DNA of 64,000 nt from Alicyclobacillus fastidiosus (GCF_026651875.1 NZ_CP104067.1:3100001-3164000); one strand, 5' to 3'; positions 1 through 8,302 are shown, counted from the stretch's first letter. A program made the numbers and translations. The notes: a model not told the origin generated them from the sequence alone.

Positions 1-41
1 TCAGTCGGATCGTTCATTTCGAATGATTTCGGTATATACAT
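1..41 (-). CDS. PaiB-like FMN-binding negative transcriptional regulator, N-terminus only
   Basis: Only the first 13 codons lie in the window, on the minus strand from ATG at 41; the rest is off the left end. The peptide MYIPKSFEMNDPT matches the conserved opening of the PaiB family (MYIP.HF...D), FMN-binding split-barrel proteins. An AAGGAGATGACGGC ribosome binding site precedes the ATG. The gene is divergent from the MocR regulator at 179, a common arrangement for a regulator and its target. The call rests on the short N-terminal motif and the context, so it is moderate. Confidence 0.55.
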   Translation of the reverse strand, partial: MYIPKSFEMNDPT

Positions 42-97
42 GCCGTCATCTCCTTGGAGGGATGTGGTCATCCTACTCTTTCCAACTGAATCTGTCT

Positions 98-139
98 CCA
101 GCCAATTGGTTGTTTTCTTAACCAGCCAATTTGTATACC
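98..139 (+). promoter_or_regulatory. Direct repeat and promoter of the MocR gene
   Basis: A 10-bp direct repeat, CCAGCCAATT, occurs at 98-107 and 122-131, a 24-bp period (about two helical turns). Between and after the copies sits a plausible sigma-A promoter: TTGTTT (110-115), an 18-bp spacer and TATACC (134-139). MocR-type regulators characteristically bind direct repeats in the divergent promoter region, so this is the probable operator controlling both the MocR gene (start 179) and the PaiB-like gene (start 41). The repeat is seen; the function is inferred. Confidence 0.5.
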
Positions 140-178
140 ATTACTTGAAACAGCACTTCATGAGGACGGAGAAGTCGT

Positions 179-1621
179 ATGTCTTGGAATCCTAACGCTC
201 AATTGGGCATTGCTGTATATCGCCAAATTGCACAGCATTTTGAGGAGCAAATTCTTACGGGAAAACTGTCTCCAGGAGAACATCTGCCTGCGGAGCGTTC
301 GCTCGCAAAGTCTTTGGGTGTCAACCGGAGTACAGTTACAGCATCGTATGAGGAACTTCGGGCCTCGGGCTTGGTCAAATCCGTCCAAGGCAGTGGTACA
401 AAGGTCAGCGAAGACCTTTGGGGGGTATCAGTCCACCCTGCTCCTTCTTGGCAGGAGTACACATCTGGCGGGATTTTTCGCCCGGCACAACCACTCGTTC
501 GTCGAATTCGGGAAGCCAGTCTTCACGAAGGTGTGATCGACTTTGCCCGTGGGGAGTTAGCATCCGATCTCTTTCCTGTAAAGCAATTAAACGAACTCAT
601 ACATCATCTTCATCTTGTGGAGCCACTTGGATATTCTGTCCCAAAGGGCCTGGAAGGTTTGCGCGAGGTTCTTGCCCAACACGTTCATGCACAATACAAC
701 ATGAAAACGACATCGTCTGAAATCCTCATTACCTCCGGTGCCCAGCAAGCGCTTCATCTCATCACATCGTGCCTACTTCGATCCGGTGATGCCGTGGCCC
801 TTGAGTGTCCATCCTATGCGTACTCTCTGTCTCTCTTTACGTCTGCGGGATTGCGCTTATTTCCAATTCCGATGGACGAGTACGGCGTCATCCCCGAGTC
901 CATTCCGGATTTAGTCAAGAGACATCGAATTCGTATGGTGTTTATCAACCCAACATTTCAAAATCCAACTGGCACCACCTTGCCCGTCCATCGCAGGAGA
1001 GAACTTCTACGCATTTGCGAATCGTTGCGTCTCCCCGTTGTCGAAGATGACCCGTATGGCGAATTGGCTTTGGATGAGCAAGTTCCGGTTGCCCCTCTCG
1101 CAGCATTACCCGAAGCTTTCGGCAAAGTGGTTTATCTGGGCAGTCTGTCGAAGACCATAGCTCCGGGCCTGAGAATCGGTTGGGTGATCGGTCCGAAAAA
1201 CGTGATCGACAGACTCGCCGACGCCAAGGAACAGATGGACTTTGGAACGAGCGTCATTTCCCAGCTGATCGCACAAGAGTTTTTGCAGTCCGGTGCATGG
1301 CAGGACAACGTGCTGTCGTTACGCCGTATTCTAAAGCAGCGGCGGAATCGAATGCTTGCGGCACTGGAAGAAAATTTGAAGGAACTGATGACGTGGACCA
1401 TTCCACAGGGAAGTTATCACGTGTGGTGCCAGCTCTCCTCTAAGGTAAAAGACACAGATTTGCTCGATGCATGCATCCGACGTGGCGTGGTTGTTTTGCC
1501 GGGTGGGGTGTATGGGGCGGACAGAGGGTTCATTCGGCTAACCTACGCGCGGGCATTGGAAGAGGAAATCGAGGAAGGCGTCGTCCGACTGAGACTGGCG
1601 CTTGAAAGTCTCGTGCTGTAA
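179..1621 (+). CDS. MocR-type PLP-dependent transcriptional regulator (GntR HTH plus aminotransferase fold)
   Basis: A 480-residue protein of the usual MocR length. Residues 10-77 form a GntR-type winged helix (LPAERSLAKSLGVNRSTV motif). From about 110 it is a fold-type I aminotransferase domain, with the PLP-binding lysine at about K325 in GSLSKTIAPG, the cofactor aspartate in VVEDDPYGE (about 288-296) and the NPTFQNPTG segment near 258-266. Such proteins use PLP as an effector-sensing cofactor and do not normally act as enzymes; GabR and PdxR are studied members. The ATG at 179 is preceded by GGACGGAGAAG. The divergent PaiB-like neighbour and the direct repeat at 98-131 suggest local regulation. 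The effector is unknown. The gene is intact. Confidence 0.93.
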   Translation: MSWNPNAQLGIAVYRQIAQHFEEQILTGKLSPGEHLPAERSLAKSLGVNRSTVTASYEELRASGLVKSVQGSGTKVSEDLWGVSVHPAPSWQEYTSGGIFRPAQPLVRRIREASLHEGVIDFARGELASDLFPVKQLNELIHHLHLVEPLGYSVPKGLEGLREVLAQHVHAQYNMKTTSSEILITSGAQQALHLITSCLLRSGDAVALECPSYAYSLSLFTSAGLRLFPIPMDEYGVIPESIPDLVKRHRIRMVFINPTFQNPTGTTLPVHRRRELLRICESLRLPVVEDDPYGELALDEQVPVAPLAALPEAFGKVVYLGSLSKTIAPGLRIGWVIGPKNVIDRLADAKEQMDFGTSVISQLIAQEFLQSGAWQDNVLSLRRILKQRRNRMLAALEENLKELMTWTIPQGSYHVWCQLSSKVKDTDLLDACIRRGVVVLPGGVYGADRGFIRLTYARALEEEIEEGVVRLRLALESLVL

Positions 1622-1642
1622 CACCGCATGACATAAGTACAC

Positions 1643-1680
1643 TGGAGCCCGTCAAATCAGTCGATGGTCGTTGGGCTCCA
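1643..1680. repeat. Inverted repeat downstream of the MocR gene
   Basis: TGGAGCCC (1643-1650) is repeated in reverse complement as GGGCTCCA (1673-1680), 22 nt apart and 22 nt after the MocR stop. There is no U-tract, so this is at best a weak or factor-assisted terminator between convergent genes. Confidence 0.4.
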
Positions 1681-1750
1681 CCCCACCAAACACTCCGAAC
1701 ATCCGCTGCTTCATGGAGAATCTCCGAAAGTGGGTAAGAACTAAGCACTT

Positions 1751-2803
1751 TCACCGATCACGAGTTGCTCTTGCCTTCTGACTGATTTGGTTTTTGAGAT
1801 TCACAAACTCGCTGTTTGGTGGATAGTCATTCCGACTAAGTTTGAGCCCCGCGTTGACTTCTGTCAGAGCAGATGAATATTCGCCTGCGTAAAAATACGC
1901 TGACGCTAATCCGTAAGTGACCATTTTAGGGTCTTGTTTTCCTTGGGTAGAATTCGTCAGATTTTTGTAGTACGGAACCACAGTATTCTTAAAGTAATTG
2001 GCTGCACTTGTGTTGGCAATTGGGTCAAACTGCTGCTCTTTCGAATTCCATCCATATACTTGAAAGTTGTACAACACGCCTGTATCTAAGGACCAAGTGA
2101 CGATTTGATTGTAGTTGGAACTGGAGGTCCCGTAATGACCGATGTCCACTCGAGTCGATGTGGTCGCAAAGAGTGTTTTGGCAGCGCCGTTTTGGCATGA
2201 GATGACCTCAACGCAATTCGCGCCGGCACCCACTTGTCCTGTGAAGACCACGTCCTTTGTCCCATTTCCAAGAACATCTTTCACTACGAGAGAGATTGGT
2301 TGCACCACCCCTGGCTCAGATCCTAGTCCAGGTCCTTTGTATTGCCACAGTGTTTTCAGTTTGTTCCCGTTCCGGCCAACAATAATGGCTCCACTTTGTT
2401 TGACGCCGTCATACGAATACTGGTACAGTGATGCGTACTCCACATTGCCGTCGTTGCCTAGGTCTAGCCGTTGAATCACATCGCCCCCCGAATTCGATGC
2501 AATTAACTCAGCTCCCTTTGGAAGCAGATGTAGGATTTGTTCATTCGTTACCACGTTAGCTTGGTTTGAAGCTGTGGTGAATGGTGTCGTGTGAATTGCG
2601 TCATACCCGATCACACCTGCAACGATGACAACTGCCGCTACAGCTGCTGCAGTTGGTATTAGGCCAAACTTGAACTTCCTTCTCGGTTTCTTCGTTGACA
2701 TTTCCCTTCGCAAATTGCTCAAAATGTCGAGTTTGTCGTCGTAACTGAGATCCACTTCACTGAGTGGAGAGAACGTTTCCTTCGCTTTTTCTTCCAGGTT
2801 CAT
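1751..2803 (-). CDS. Membrane-anchored ECF sigma-factor partner with FG-GAP-like and TPR-like extracytoplasmic part
   Basis: The start is set at ATG 2803 (350 residues), preceded by GGGTGATC. The first 45 residues are cytoplasmic and charged. A single membrane segment follows (about 46-66, FGLIPTAAAVAAVVIVAGVI), then a large extracytoplasmic region. This holds FG-GAP/VCBS-like stretches (RLDLGNDGNVEYAS, VKDVLGNGTKDVVFTG) and a C-terminal TPR-like helical segment. The coding region overlaps the 3' end of the sigma-factor gene by 47 bp, which implies translational coupling. Position and topology suggest an anti-sigma or sensor protein, but no zinc-binding anti-sigma motif (HxxxCxxC) is visible, so the family is unrecognised. 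Role inferred from context. Confidence 0.7.
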   Translation of the reverse strand: MNLEEKAKETFSPLSEVDLSYDDKLDILSNLRREMSTKKPRRKFKFGLIPTAAAVAAVVIVAGVIGYDAIHTTPFTTASNQANVVTNEQILHLLPKGAELIASNSGGDVIQRLDLGNDGNVEYASLYQYSYDGVKQSGAIIVGRNGNKLKTLWQYKGPGLGSEPGVVQPISLVVKDVLGNGTKDVVFTGQVGAGANCVEVISCQNGAAKTLFATTSTRVDIGHYGTSSSNYNQIVTWSLDTGVLYNFQVYGWNSKEQQFDPIANTSAANYFKNTVVPYYKNLTNSTQGKQDPKMVTYGLASAYFYAGEYSSALTEVNAGLKLSRNDYPPNSEFVNLKNQISQKARATRDR

Positions 2804-3332
2804 CAGGATCACCCACTTTCTTGAGTGGTTGCGGTGAATCAAATCGTTCCGGACCCAGGGCGACGCGGAGTTTTGTTATTGCGCGATGCAATGAAGTTCG
2901 TACTTTGGCTCGAGACCAACCAAGTACTTGGGCGGTCTCTTCGACCGATAAGTCGTGAACACATCGCAGCATGAACACCTGCCGATAATCGGGCTTCAAT
3001 GCCGATACCGCTTCTTCCAATTCAATTAAGGTATCAAGCGGAACGCTGACCATCGTAAGATCAGGTTTGTGTTTTTCTTTGTAGTGAGACTCACATTTTT
3101 TCCTTCTCAAAAGATCGAAAATGTAATTCCGAGTGATTTGCAAAAGCCAAGCCTTCGGGTTGGATACACTTTGACCGTTCCATTTCCGAAACGCTCGTAA
3201 GAAAACCTCTTGAACCACGTCTTTCGCATCGACTCCACTTGGTGCCAAGTATCTGGCAAATCGATACACATCACTCGCATACAAGTGGAATAGTTGCTCT
3301 ATGCCCTCTTTTGCGGATGTCGCAGAGTTCAT
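2757..3332 (-). CDS. ECF-type RNA polymerase sigma factor (sigma-70 family)
   Basis: A 191-residue protein from ATG 3332, which has a strong GAGGTGAG site 9 nt upstream. The longer reading back to 3401 would run into the candidate promoter and is rejected. Region 2 is seen as LYRFARYLAP-like helices with DAKDVVQEVFLRAFRKW and the WLLQITRNYIFDLLRRKK segment. Region 4 is ALKPDYRQVFMLRCVHDLS followed by the helix-turn-helix SVEETAQVLGWSRAKVRTSL. No region 1 or 3 is present, as expected for group 4 (ECF) factors. It is co-transcribed with and overlaps the membrane partner downstream. It probably recognises its own promoter (3383-3410). Confidence 0.93.
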   Translation of the reverse strand: MNSATSAKEGIEQLFHLYASDVYRFARYLAPSGVDAKDVVQEVFLRAFRKWNGQSVSNPKAWLLQITRNYIFDLLRRKKCESHYKEKHKPDLTMVSVPLDTLIELEEAVSALKPDYRQVFMLRCVHDLSVEETAQVLGWSRAKVRTSLHRAITKLRVALGPERFDSPQPLKKVGDPDEPGRKSEGNVLSTQ

Positions 3333-3382
3333 TGCTCGATGCTCACCTCGCATTCGCCGCTGAAAACCACCTACGCATGAGC

Positions 3383-3410
3383 AAACGTATGAGTAAGCCA
3401 TGGCGTTACA
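3383..3410 (-). promoter_or_regulatory. Candidate self-recognised ECF sigma promoter
   Basis: On the minus strand, TGTAAC (3410-3405) is followed by a 17-nt spacer and CGTTT (3387-3383), about 50 nt upstream of the sigma-factor start codon. This matches the Bacillus ECF pattern (TGAAAC or TGTAAC, 16-17 nt, CGT or CGA). Autoregulation is standard for ECF sigma factors. The motif is seen; its use is inferred. Confidence 0.55.
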
Positions 3411-3459
3411 ACTCGCTCAACCAAATTTTAAAATGACTAAGCTAAAATCTTACATATCG

Positions 3460-3492
3460 AAAACGACCTGAGAAGCGTTCCAGGTCGTTTTT
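3460..3492 (-). terminator. Intrinsic terminator, potentially bidirectional
   Basis: AAAACGACCT (3460-3469) pairs with AGGTCGTTTTT (3482-3492) around a 12-nt loop. A T-run follows the stem on both strands. On the minus strand it would stop transcription from the decayed region at 3493-4459 before the sigma-factor promoter. Confidence 0.75.
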
Positions 3493-3985
3493 GATGCGTC
3501 TCCTGACCAATCGTTCCAAAGTGATAATGACCGTCAGCCGAAATAAACGTTTTGCGCGGATTGAGATATCAACGTATGACTTGCTCCACTTGTCCCTTTC
3601 CCTCGAGACCAGTTGTGCATTCACTAATTGTATCTTTGAAGCAAAGAGGGTTGTTGCGATGACAAGACGTAAATCTGATGCACCTCCGACAAACTTTTTA
3701 ATTGGCCTAGGAACAACACACAAGGTATCCATTCAAAATCCAACAAACACGTCTAACGCTCCAGTCCTAAAAGCGAATCCAACGACTGCAGCCAACATTG
3801 TGATCCGTCCGAATTCGTATGTTCGGGTCGTTCTTGAGGGAATAGTTCTTTCGAAATCATCTCTTGAGGTAATGTTTGATCGCAACCATAGCCCATGCTC
3901 TCCGGTTGCAGAGGAAACATGCGAGAGCCAACCATGGGGTAGTATTTCAATAAGAGGCTAACCTTCCCCACATATTTCACCATGG
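3493..3985 (-). other. Decayed coding region, family not recognised
   Basis: No intact gene. On the minus strand, fragments in neighbouring frames (for example MLAAVVGFAFRTGALDVFVGF just before 3733, and RPIKKFVGGASD after it) are hydrophobic and broken by stops and frameshifts. The stretch ends at the terminator at 3460-3492, which suggests a degraded minus-strand gene, perhaps a membrane protein. A 156-codon plus-strand frame across the same stretch has no recognisable domain or ribosome binding site and is treated as spurious. Confidence 0.25.
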
Positions 3986-4111
3986 CGATGCTTCGACATC
4001 AGGCTAAATGACATCGAGTATTCCATATTGAATTGGTGAATTGTGCTAACTGGTACTTTCAATAACCTACCACTATAACGGCTCATTGTTTTACGTATAC
4101 TATACATAGGA

Positions 4112-4158
4112 AAACAAACCTGCACATGACCTGTAAGCGTGCTTAGGCAGGTTTGTTT
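4112..4158 (-). terminator. Hairpin terminator after the SMP-30 remnant
   Basis: Twelve-base perfect arms, AAACAAACCTGC (4112-4123) and GCAGGTTTGTTT (4147-4158), enclose a 23-nt loop. On the minus strand the stem ends in TTTGTTTTCC. It lies just downstream of the SMP-30 fragment and probably was that gene's terminator. Confidence 0.55.
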
Positions 4159-4208
4159 CTCCTCCCACAATAATGTAATCAACATTTCTTGAAATCACGT
4201 TGAAAACA

Positions 4209-4361
4209 CTAACACAGAATCGCCACACAGCGAAAATCGGGATTAAACGTGTGGACACAATGCCCTTCGAAATCCACCCAGTAGAGAATATTTCGATCTG
4301 CATCCCAACACGGTCCTTCACCGAATACTGCTTTTGAGTCAACAACTAATTCCAATAGTCT
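4209..4361 (-). pseudogene. SMP-30/gluconolactonase-family N-terminal fragment
   Basis: About 45 codons on the minus strand (4361 to about 4233) encode LVVDSKAVFGEGPCWD, ILYWVDFEGHCVHTFNPDF, the opening beta-propeller blade of SMP-30/gluconolactonase/regucalcin proteins. The GEGP..D segment normally carries the metal-binding glutamate. The frame stops at 4209, whereas the family is about 290 residues, so some 85% is missing. Intact relatives hydrolyse sugar lactones in oxidative sugar pathways, which would fit the sugar-oxidising loci elsewhere in the window. Upstream codons back to 4478 do not resemble the family. It is a relic, not a functional gene. Confidence 0.7.
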
Positions 4362-4459
4362 CCGGCTCCCCATTGACAACGTTCTTGGAGACGAGGCAAC
4401 TTCACCATGGACTAAGGAAAGTCTAAAACTAGCCCATAACATGGGAAACCGACTTGGAG

Positions 4460-5005
4460 CTAAACTAAGTCTCTCCACGCCCTTTGTACTGTAGCTTTAT
4501 CCTCATCGATTGATACCAAAAAAATATCGGGATTGGTCAACCTAGCCCATTCATCGAATCCAAATCGGACATCGAAATGTCTGAGTAACAAAGTCATTAA
4601 ATTTCCGTGCGTAACAACGGCGAAGCACGTGGGGTCGGTTGATTCGAAATCGGTTATAGCATCGACAGCACGCTCCACGGCATCTCTGCTCGACTCCCCA
4701 CCGTCAAATGACAATTCAAAGTCATCGAACGTTTGCCGAAGACATTCGAACCAATTGTCCAAGTTTGAGGTACTAAGAACTCTCTCTGACAATCGACCAT
4801 CCAACGTAACCGGAATGTGAAGTCGTTGGGCATACGGCTCAATGGTTTGCTGAGCACGCAGATACGGACTGCAAATCACCCGTTCGATCCCTATGCCTTG
4901 AAGGTAATCGGCAAGTAATTCGGCTTGTGCAAATCCTTTTGCTGTCAAAGGTGCATCTTTAGATTGACCAGTTGCTTCGCAGTGACGAATCACATACATT
5001 TGCAT
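4460..5005 (-). CDS. Histidine phosphatase family protein (phosphoglycerate mutase-like)
   Basis: A 181-residue protein of the branch 1 histidine phosphatase fold. The RHC variant of the RHG catalytic motif is at residues 7-9 (MYVIRHCEATG), with the phospho-accepting histidine at H8. The second active-site histidine is in VVTHGN near the C-terminus. Conserved LTAKGFAQAELLADYL and ICSPYLRAQQT segments are present. The start ATG at 5005 follows a GGGGGGAAG site. Members dephosphorylate sugar phosphates, nucleotides or cofactors; the substrate cannot be predicted here. Its 3' end is close to the SMP-30 relic, with no other partner. Confidence 0.9.
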   Translation of the reverse strand: MQMYVIRHCEATGQSKDAPLTAKGFAQAELLADYLQGIGIERVICSPYLRAQQTIEPYAQRLHIPVTLDGRLSERVLSTSNLDNWFECLRQTFDDFELSFDGGESSRDAVERAVDAITDFESTDPTCFAVVTHGNLMTLLLRHFDVRFGFDEWARLTNPDIFLVSIDEDKATVQRAWRDLV

Positions 5006-5253
5006 AAACTTCCCCCCTTTACCTACAATAGCCTCTCGGCATTTGGCTTTTATTGGTCTCTCAAGGTTTTGGACCTAGAGAGATTTTCATTTGCCCCCAC
5101 GTTCCCTCCATATGCCGAGGGTACTGAATTGGAAATTCAAATACGAATTCGGAACAAATTATGCTGGAACATCAAATAACACTTGACTTTTTGGAATACA
5201 CACAATAATCACCGAGAAGGGCTTAGCCGTCCTATCTCATCCATATTGGGGTT

Positions 5254-6728
5254 GTGTTACCTATCCTTCGGTCTCACCAACAGTATCCATCGTTCATTGA
5301 GGAACGTCTTCGCCTGCACTACTCGAATGGCTCACTGCTGTTCATCGCCAAAGACTGGGCGCTCGTAGCAAAATTTTGGGTCACAGATCTCTCTGACACC
5401 TTCCAGTGCGTCAAAGGTACTTACTCGTGTCGTGGTCCCCAATCCATTGACCCTGCGAACCTACTCCGTTCCTACCTTCTCATGCTTGAGGTTGGAGAAC
5501 CATCCATCACGATGTGGGTGAACCAGCTCCGCCGCTGCCCGTTATACGCTATCCTCAGTGGTTTTGAGTATGGTCACACCCCGGGCGTAGGTACGTTCTA
5601 CGATTTCTTTGGGCGGCTATGGAATCACGTTTCTCCCAACATTGCATCTAGGCGAAGACTTAGTCGAAAGAAACCCAAGAGAGGAAAAAAGGGAGAAAAG
5701 GCGCCCACTACCAATCCAAAGAGAATTGCCAAACTCATATCTCAATTGCAAAGACGTACAGCCATTCGTTCACAGCCTTTTGACGTGCTGCTTCGCCTCT
5801 TCCAACAACAATTTCTCTCTGTCTCCTCTTCACTGTGGTTTGTTAGGAATGTACATGCCCTGTCCATCGCTGGTGACGGTATGCCCGTGCAAACAGCAGC
5901 CCAGATTCGTAGCAAGCGAATTTGTTCCTGTCGTGACCAGGGAAAAATCAGTGCTCCTGTCATCGCCAGTTCTCACAACCAGACTGCGACATGGGCTGGG
6001 ACAGCTACCGAAATAAGTTTTACTTCGGCTACCACTTATACAGCCTTGTCGCTGCGGATAGCCCTTACGACCTACCGATTTACCCTAGGCTACAAAGGGC
6101 TTCCCGACACGATGCCACATCTTGGGTCGTGAGTGCCCGTGAGTTCAAGGCATACTTCCGAGAATACACCTGGGACAGAGTTCTTCTTGACGCTGCACAT
6201 GATGCCATGGCGATTTACGAGTATCTAAGGTCACAAAAGATTACACCGTTCATCGACATGAATCAGCGCAACACGGGCAACAAGAAATACAAAGACGATA
6301 TGATGATCTCTCGAAATGGGGTTCCGATTTGCAAGAAAGGGCTGGAGATGAGAGACCGTGGATACGACAGCTCAAGAGCCCGTCGCAAATATCACTGTCC
6401 GCTTGTCGTAAAGGGAGTGGTGACATGTGACACGCCATGCTCCGTTTCACCTTACGGAAGATGTGTCCACACATACACCAAGGATAATCCCCGCTTGTTT
6501 CCACCCGTCGCTCGCAACAGCAACGAGTGGACCAATATCTACAAACGCAGAACCACCTGCGAACGCAGCAACAAGCGAGCAAAAGAGGATTACCACCTCG
6601 AAGCCGCCAAGCATCGCAGCACCATGATGTGGACCATCCGGGTCTATGGCATTGCAATGTGTCAACACATTGACGCTTGGTACCAAGAGAGCAACCTGGA
6701 CCTAAAGCCAATGCTCTTGTCAGCTTGA
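5254..6728 (+). mobile_element. Insertion sequence with a DDE transposase split by a -1 frameshift
   Basis: Two overlapping frames encode one collinear transposase of about 490 residues. Frame 1 runs from GTG 5254 through about 5945; the second frame runs from there to TGA 6728. The first part carries HALSIAGDGMPVQT with the first catalytic aspartate. The second carries GWDSYRNKFYFGYHLY, ASRHDA, LLDAAHDA (second D) and the TCERSNKRAKEDY segment with the final acidic residue. The cysteine-rich link (CSC then GKNQCSC) is preserved across the junction, so no residues are lost. The break lies on GGGAAAA (5940-5946) in the right phase for -1 slippage. A weak pair of possible ends is ATTGGGGTTGTGTT (5245-5258) against AACACCCCAAT (6730-6740). 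Family assignment (IS1182/IS4-like) is uncertain; mobility depends on the frameshift. Confidence 0.8.
5940..5946 (+). promoter_or_regulatory. Slippery heptamer GGGAAAA at the transposase frame junction
   Basis: In the upstream frame the codons read CAG GGA AAA ATC. The bases G GGA AAA form the X XXY YYZ pattern, and a -1 slip puts the ribosome exactly in the downstream frame, giving a Q-G-K-N-Q product without gap. A one-base deletion in the A-run would leave the same picture, so programmed frameshifting is possible but unproven. Confidence 0.4.
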
Positions 6729-7032
6729 GAACACCCCAATCATACCATCTCCAGCGATGACTTTTTAAAAATCCCATCGTCATCGCTTTGTTTGCTATAC
6801 CCTTTTTCAAGGAACCTTGCCGAACAACCATGAAGCCGATGGTTACCAGTTCATTTCTGGAAATTCATCTGGTTCATGTAATTTTCTAACCATCCAATAC
6901 CGAGAGGCTATTACATTGCTTCTGTAACTTTTCTGCTCGACAGTGACATTAGACATCGATATCCCGCAGTGCATATCCATGCACCGATAAGTATGTGAAC
7001 TTATGGGCGTTATGCGTGGTTAATTTGTGATT
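6729..7032. other. Non-coding stretch after the insertion sequence
   Basis: No supported gene, RNA or terminator was seen. The stretch separates the insertion sequence from the GNAT gene that ends at 7033. Confidence 0.4.
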
Positions 7033-7506
7033 TTACGCGGAAAAAACCTTACTCATTGTCCAAACCTCTAAGGCAACTCCGTCATCCTTGTGGACAAGCT
7101 CTTCATCAGATTTTACATAGCCAAGGGATTGGTACAGATAAACATTCCTTGGCACTGAATATCGAACTTTACACCAGATTTTCGGTTGCCTCTCTACCAT
7201 CGCCAATGACTCTAGGTGAGAAAGCAGCAATTTTGCTAAGCCTTTACCTTGCCAGTCCCTCCGAACTGCTAAACGGTAGAAGTACATGCCATCCTTAAAA
7301 CTATAACGAACACATGCAATCACTGAGCGATCCACAAGTCCAAGCAATGCATTCTCTTTTCCTAATTTTATAGACTCCTGAATACTATCCGCCGTTTCAT
7401 CCAGAGCACTTGATGAACCTGGTATATCTTTATACTCCGAATATGCATCCAAAATAATCGAATGGATATCATGGGCATCACTTGATGTGGCTAAACGAAT
7501 TTCCAT
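7033..7506 (-). CDS. GNAT-family N-acetyltransferase
   Basis: A 157-residue acetyltransferase. Start taken at ATG 7506 (MEIRLATSS), preceded by GGTGGTGATT; an upstream GTG is five codons earlier. The acetyl-CoA pyrophosphate loop is RRDWQGKGLAKLLLSHLE (the Q/RxxGxG/A motif, here QGKGLA), following the beta-4 strand FYRLAVRR. The C-terminal NVYLYQSLGYVK motif, typical of motif B, is present. Substrate unknown. It is oriented like the LysE-type exporter gene upstream but separated by that gene's terminator, so it is probably transcribed alone. Confidence 0.9.
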   Translation of the reverse strand: MEIRLATSSDAHDIHSIILDAYSEYKDIPGSSSALDETADSIQESIKLGKENALLGLVDRSVIACVRYSFKDGMYFYRLAVRRDWQGKGLAKLLLSHLESLAMVERQPKIWCKVRYSVPRNVYLYQSLGYVKSDEELVHKDDGVALEVWTMSKVFSA

Positions 7507-7577
7507 AGCAATCACCACCAAACCAACAGTATTTTTATTCTATTTTTAAAATTATAATACACAAAAGGATATGTAAT

Positions 7578-7603
7578 AAAAAACGCCTCACAGGAAGCGT
7601 TTT
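7578..7603 (-). terminator. Intrinsic terminator of the LysE-type gene
   Basis: On the minus strand, AAAACGC and GCGTTTTTT flank a 10-nt loop, and the U-tract continues into TATTAC. It lies 31 bp after the stop of the exporter gene. Confidence 0.75.
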
Positions 7604-7633
7604 GGCCGGAAATCATTAAGTTTCTCTCTAGTT

Positions 7634-8302
7634 TTACTGGCTGGATTTCAACCTTAAACGATGCGAAAACATCGGATAAACTGTACTGTGAATCAAGGTC
7701 CATAACATTTCCACTGCAAAATAAGCCATTGCCAAACTAGATACTGTAAAGATTCCACGTAGAAGCTTTTCTCCGATAAATTGACGTGACCATGCTACCA
7801 GCGCTGAAATACCTATACACCAAGCAAATGCACCAACAGAAAAACCGAGGAATAAAAACACTAGTTTATCAAGCAACGGCATGCCTACAATTTGAGTTGC
7901 AAATCCGTCGCCAATGCCGCCCCAAAAAGCAATGCCAAACGGATTAGCCAGCGAAAAAACAACTCCTGTAACGAAGTCCCGCTGCTCCTTCTTGCTATGG
8001 TTCCAGTTTAGATCAACTGGCTTACGAGCGTCCAAAAAGGACAACCATGCCATTCGAATCAAAAAGGTCACGCCTGCGACCCCCAAAATAATCTGTACAT
8101 CCAAAAAGTGGAATATGAGTGCAAGGCCTGTCAAACCAATAATTGCCCACACTAAATCCCCTATAAGAGCTCCAATTTGCACACAAAAGGAAGGTACAAA
8201 ACCTCTCTGCAATCCCCTGCGTAGGGCTTCAGTGTTCACAGCCCCCGGGGCAGCACTGTAAACAAAACCAAGTAAACACGCTGTAATGATTAAACCTATC
8301 AT
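7634..8302 (-). CDS. LysE-family amino-acid/metabolite exporter
   Basis: About 222 residues from ATG 8302, which is spaced 10 nt from GGAAAGG; a TTG nine bases earlier lies too close to that site. Five or six hydrophobic segments are visible. The family signature PGAVNTEALRRGLQRG follows the first segment, and FSLANPFGIAFWGG marks the second repeat. LysE proteins are inner-membrane exporters of basic amino acids, homoserine lactones or other small solutes, driven by the ion gradient. The substrate cannot be told from sequence. The C-terminal tail is short and basic. It has its own terminator. Confidence 0.88.
   Translation of the reverse strand: MIGLIITACLLGFVYSAAPGAVNTEALRRGLQRGFVPSFCVQIGALIGDLVWAIIGLTGLALIFHFLDVQIILGVAGVTFLIRMAWLSFLDARKPVDLNWNHSKKEQRDFVTGVVFSLANPFGIAFWGGIGDGFATQIVGMPLLDKLVFLFLGFSVGAFAWCIGISALVAWSRQFIGEKLLRGIFTVSSLAMAYFAVEMLWTLIHSTVYPMFSHRLRLKSSQ

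Noticed and set aside
2757-3401. Longer sigma factor starting at 3401
   Set aside because: That start lies in the candidate promoter, and the strong ribosome site serves ATG 3332.
3491-3961. 156-codon plus-strand reading frame
   Set aside because: No domain, no ribosome binding site, and it overlaps minus-strand decayed DNA and a terminator.
5245-6740. Exact terminal inverted repeats of the insertion sequence
   Set aside because: Only an imperfect ATTGGGGT-based pair is seen, and the left copy overlaps the start codon, so the ends are not defined.
6250-6831. 193-codon minus-strand frame over the transposase
   Set aside because: Cysteine- and arginine-rich mirror of the transposase with no domain.
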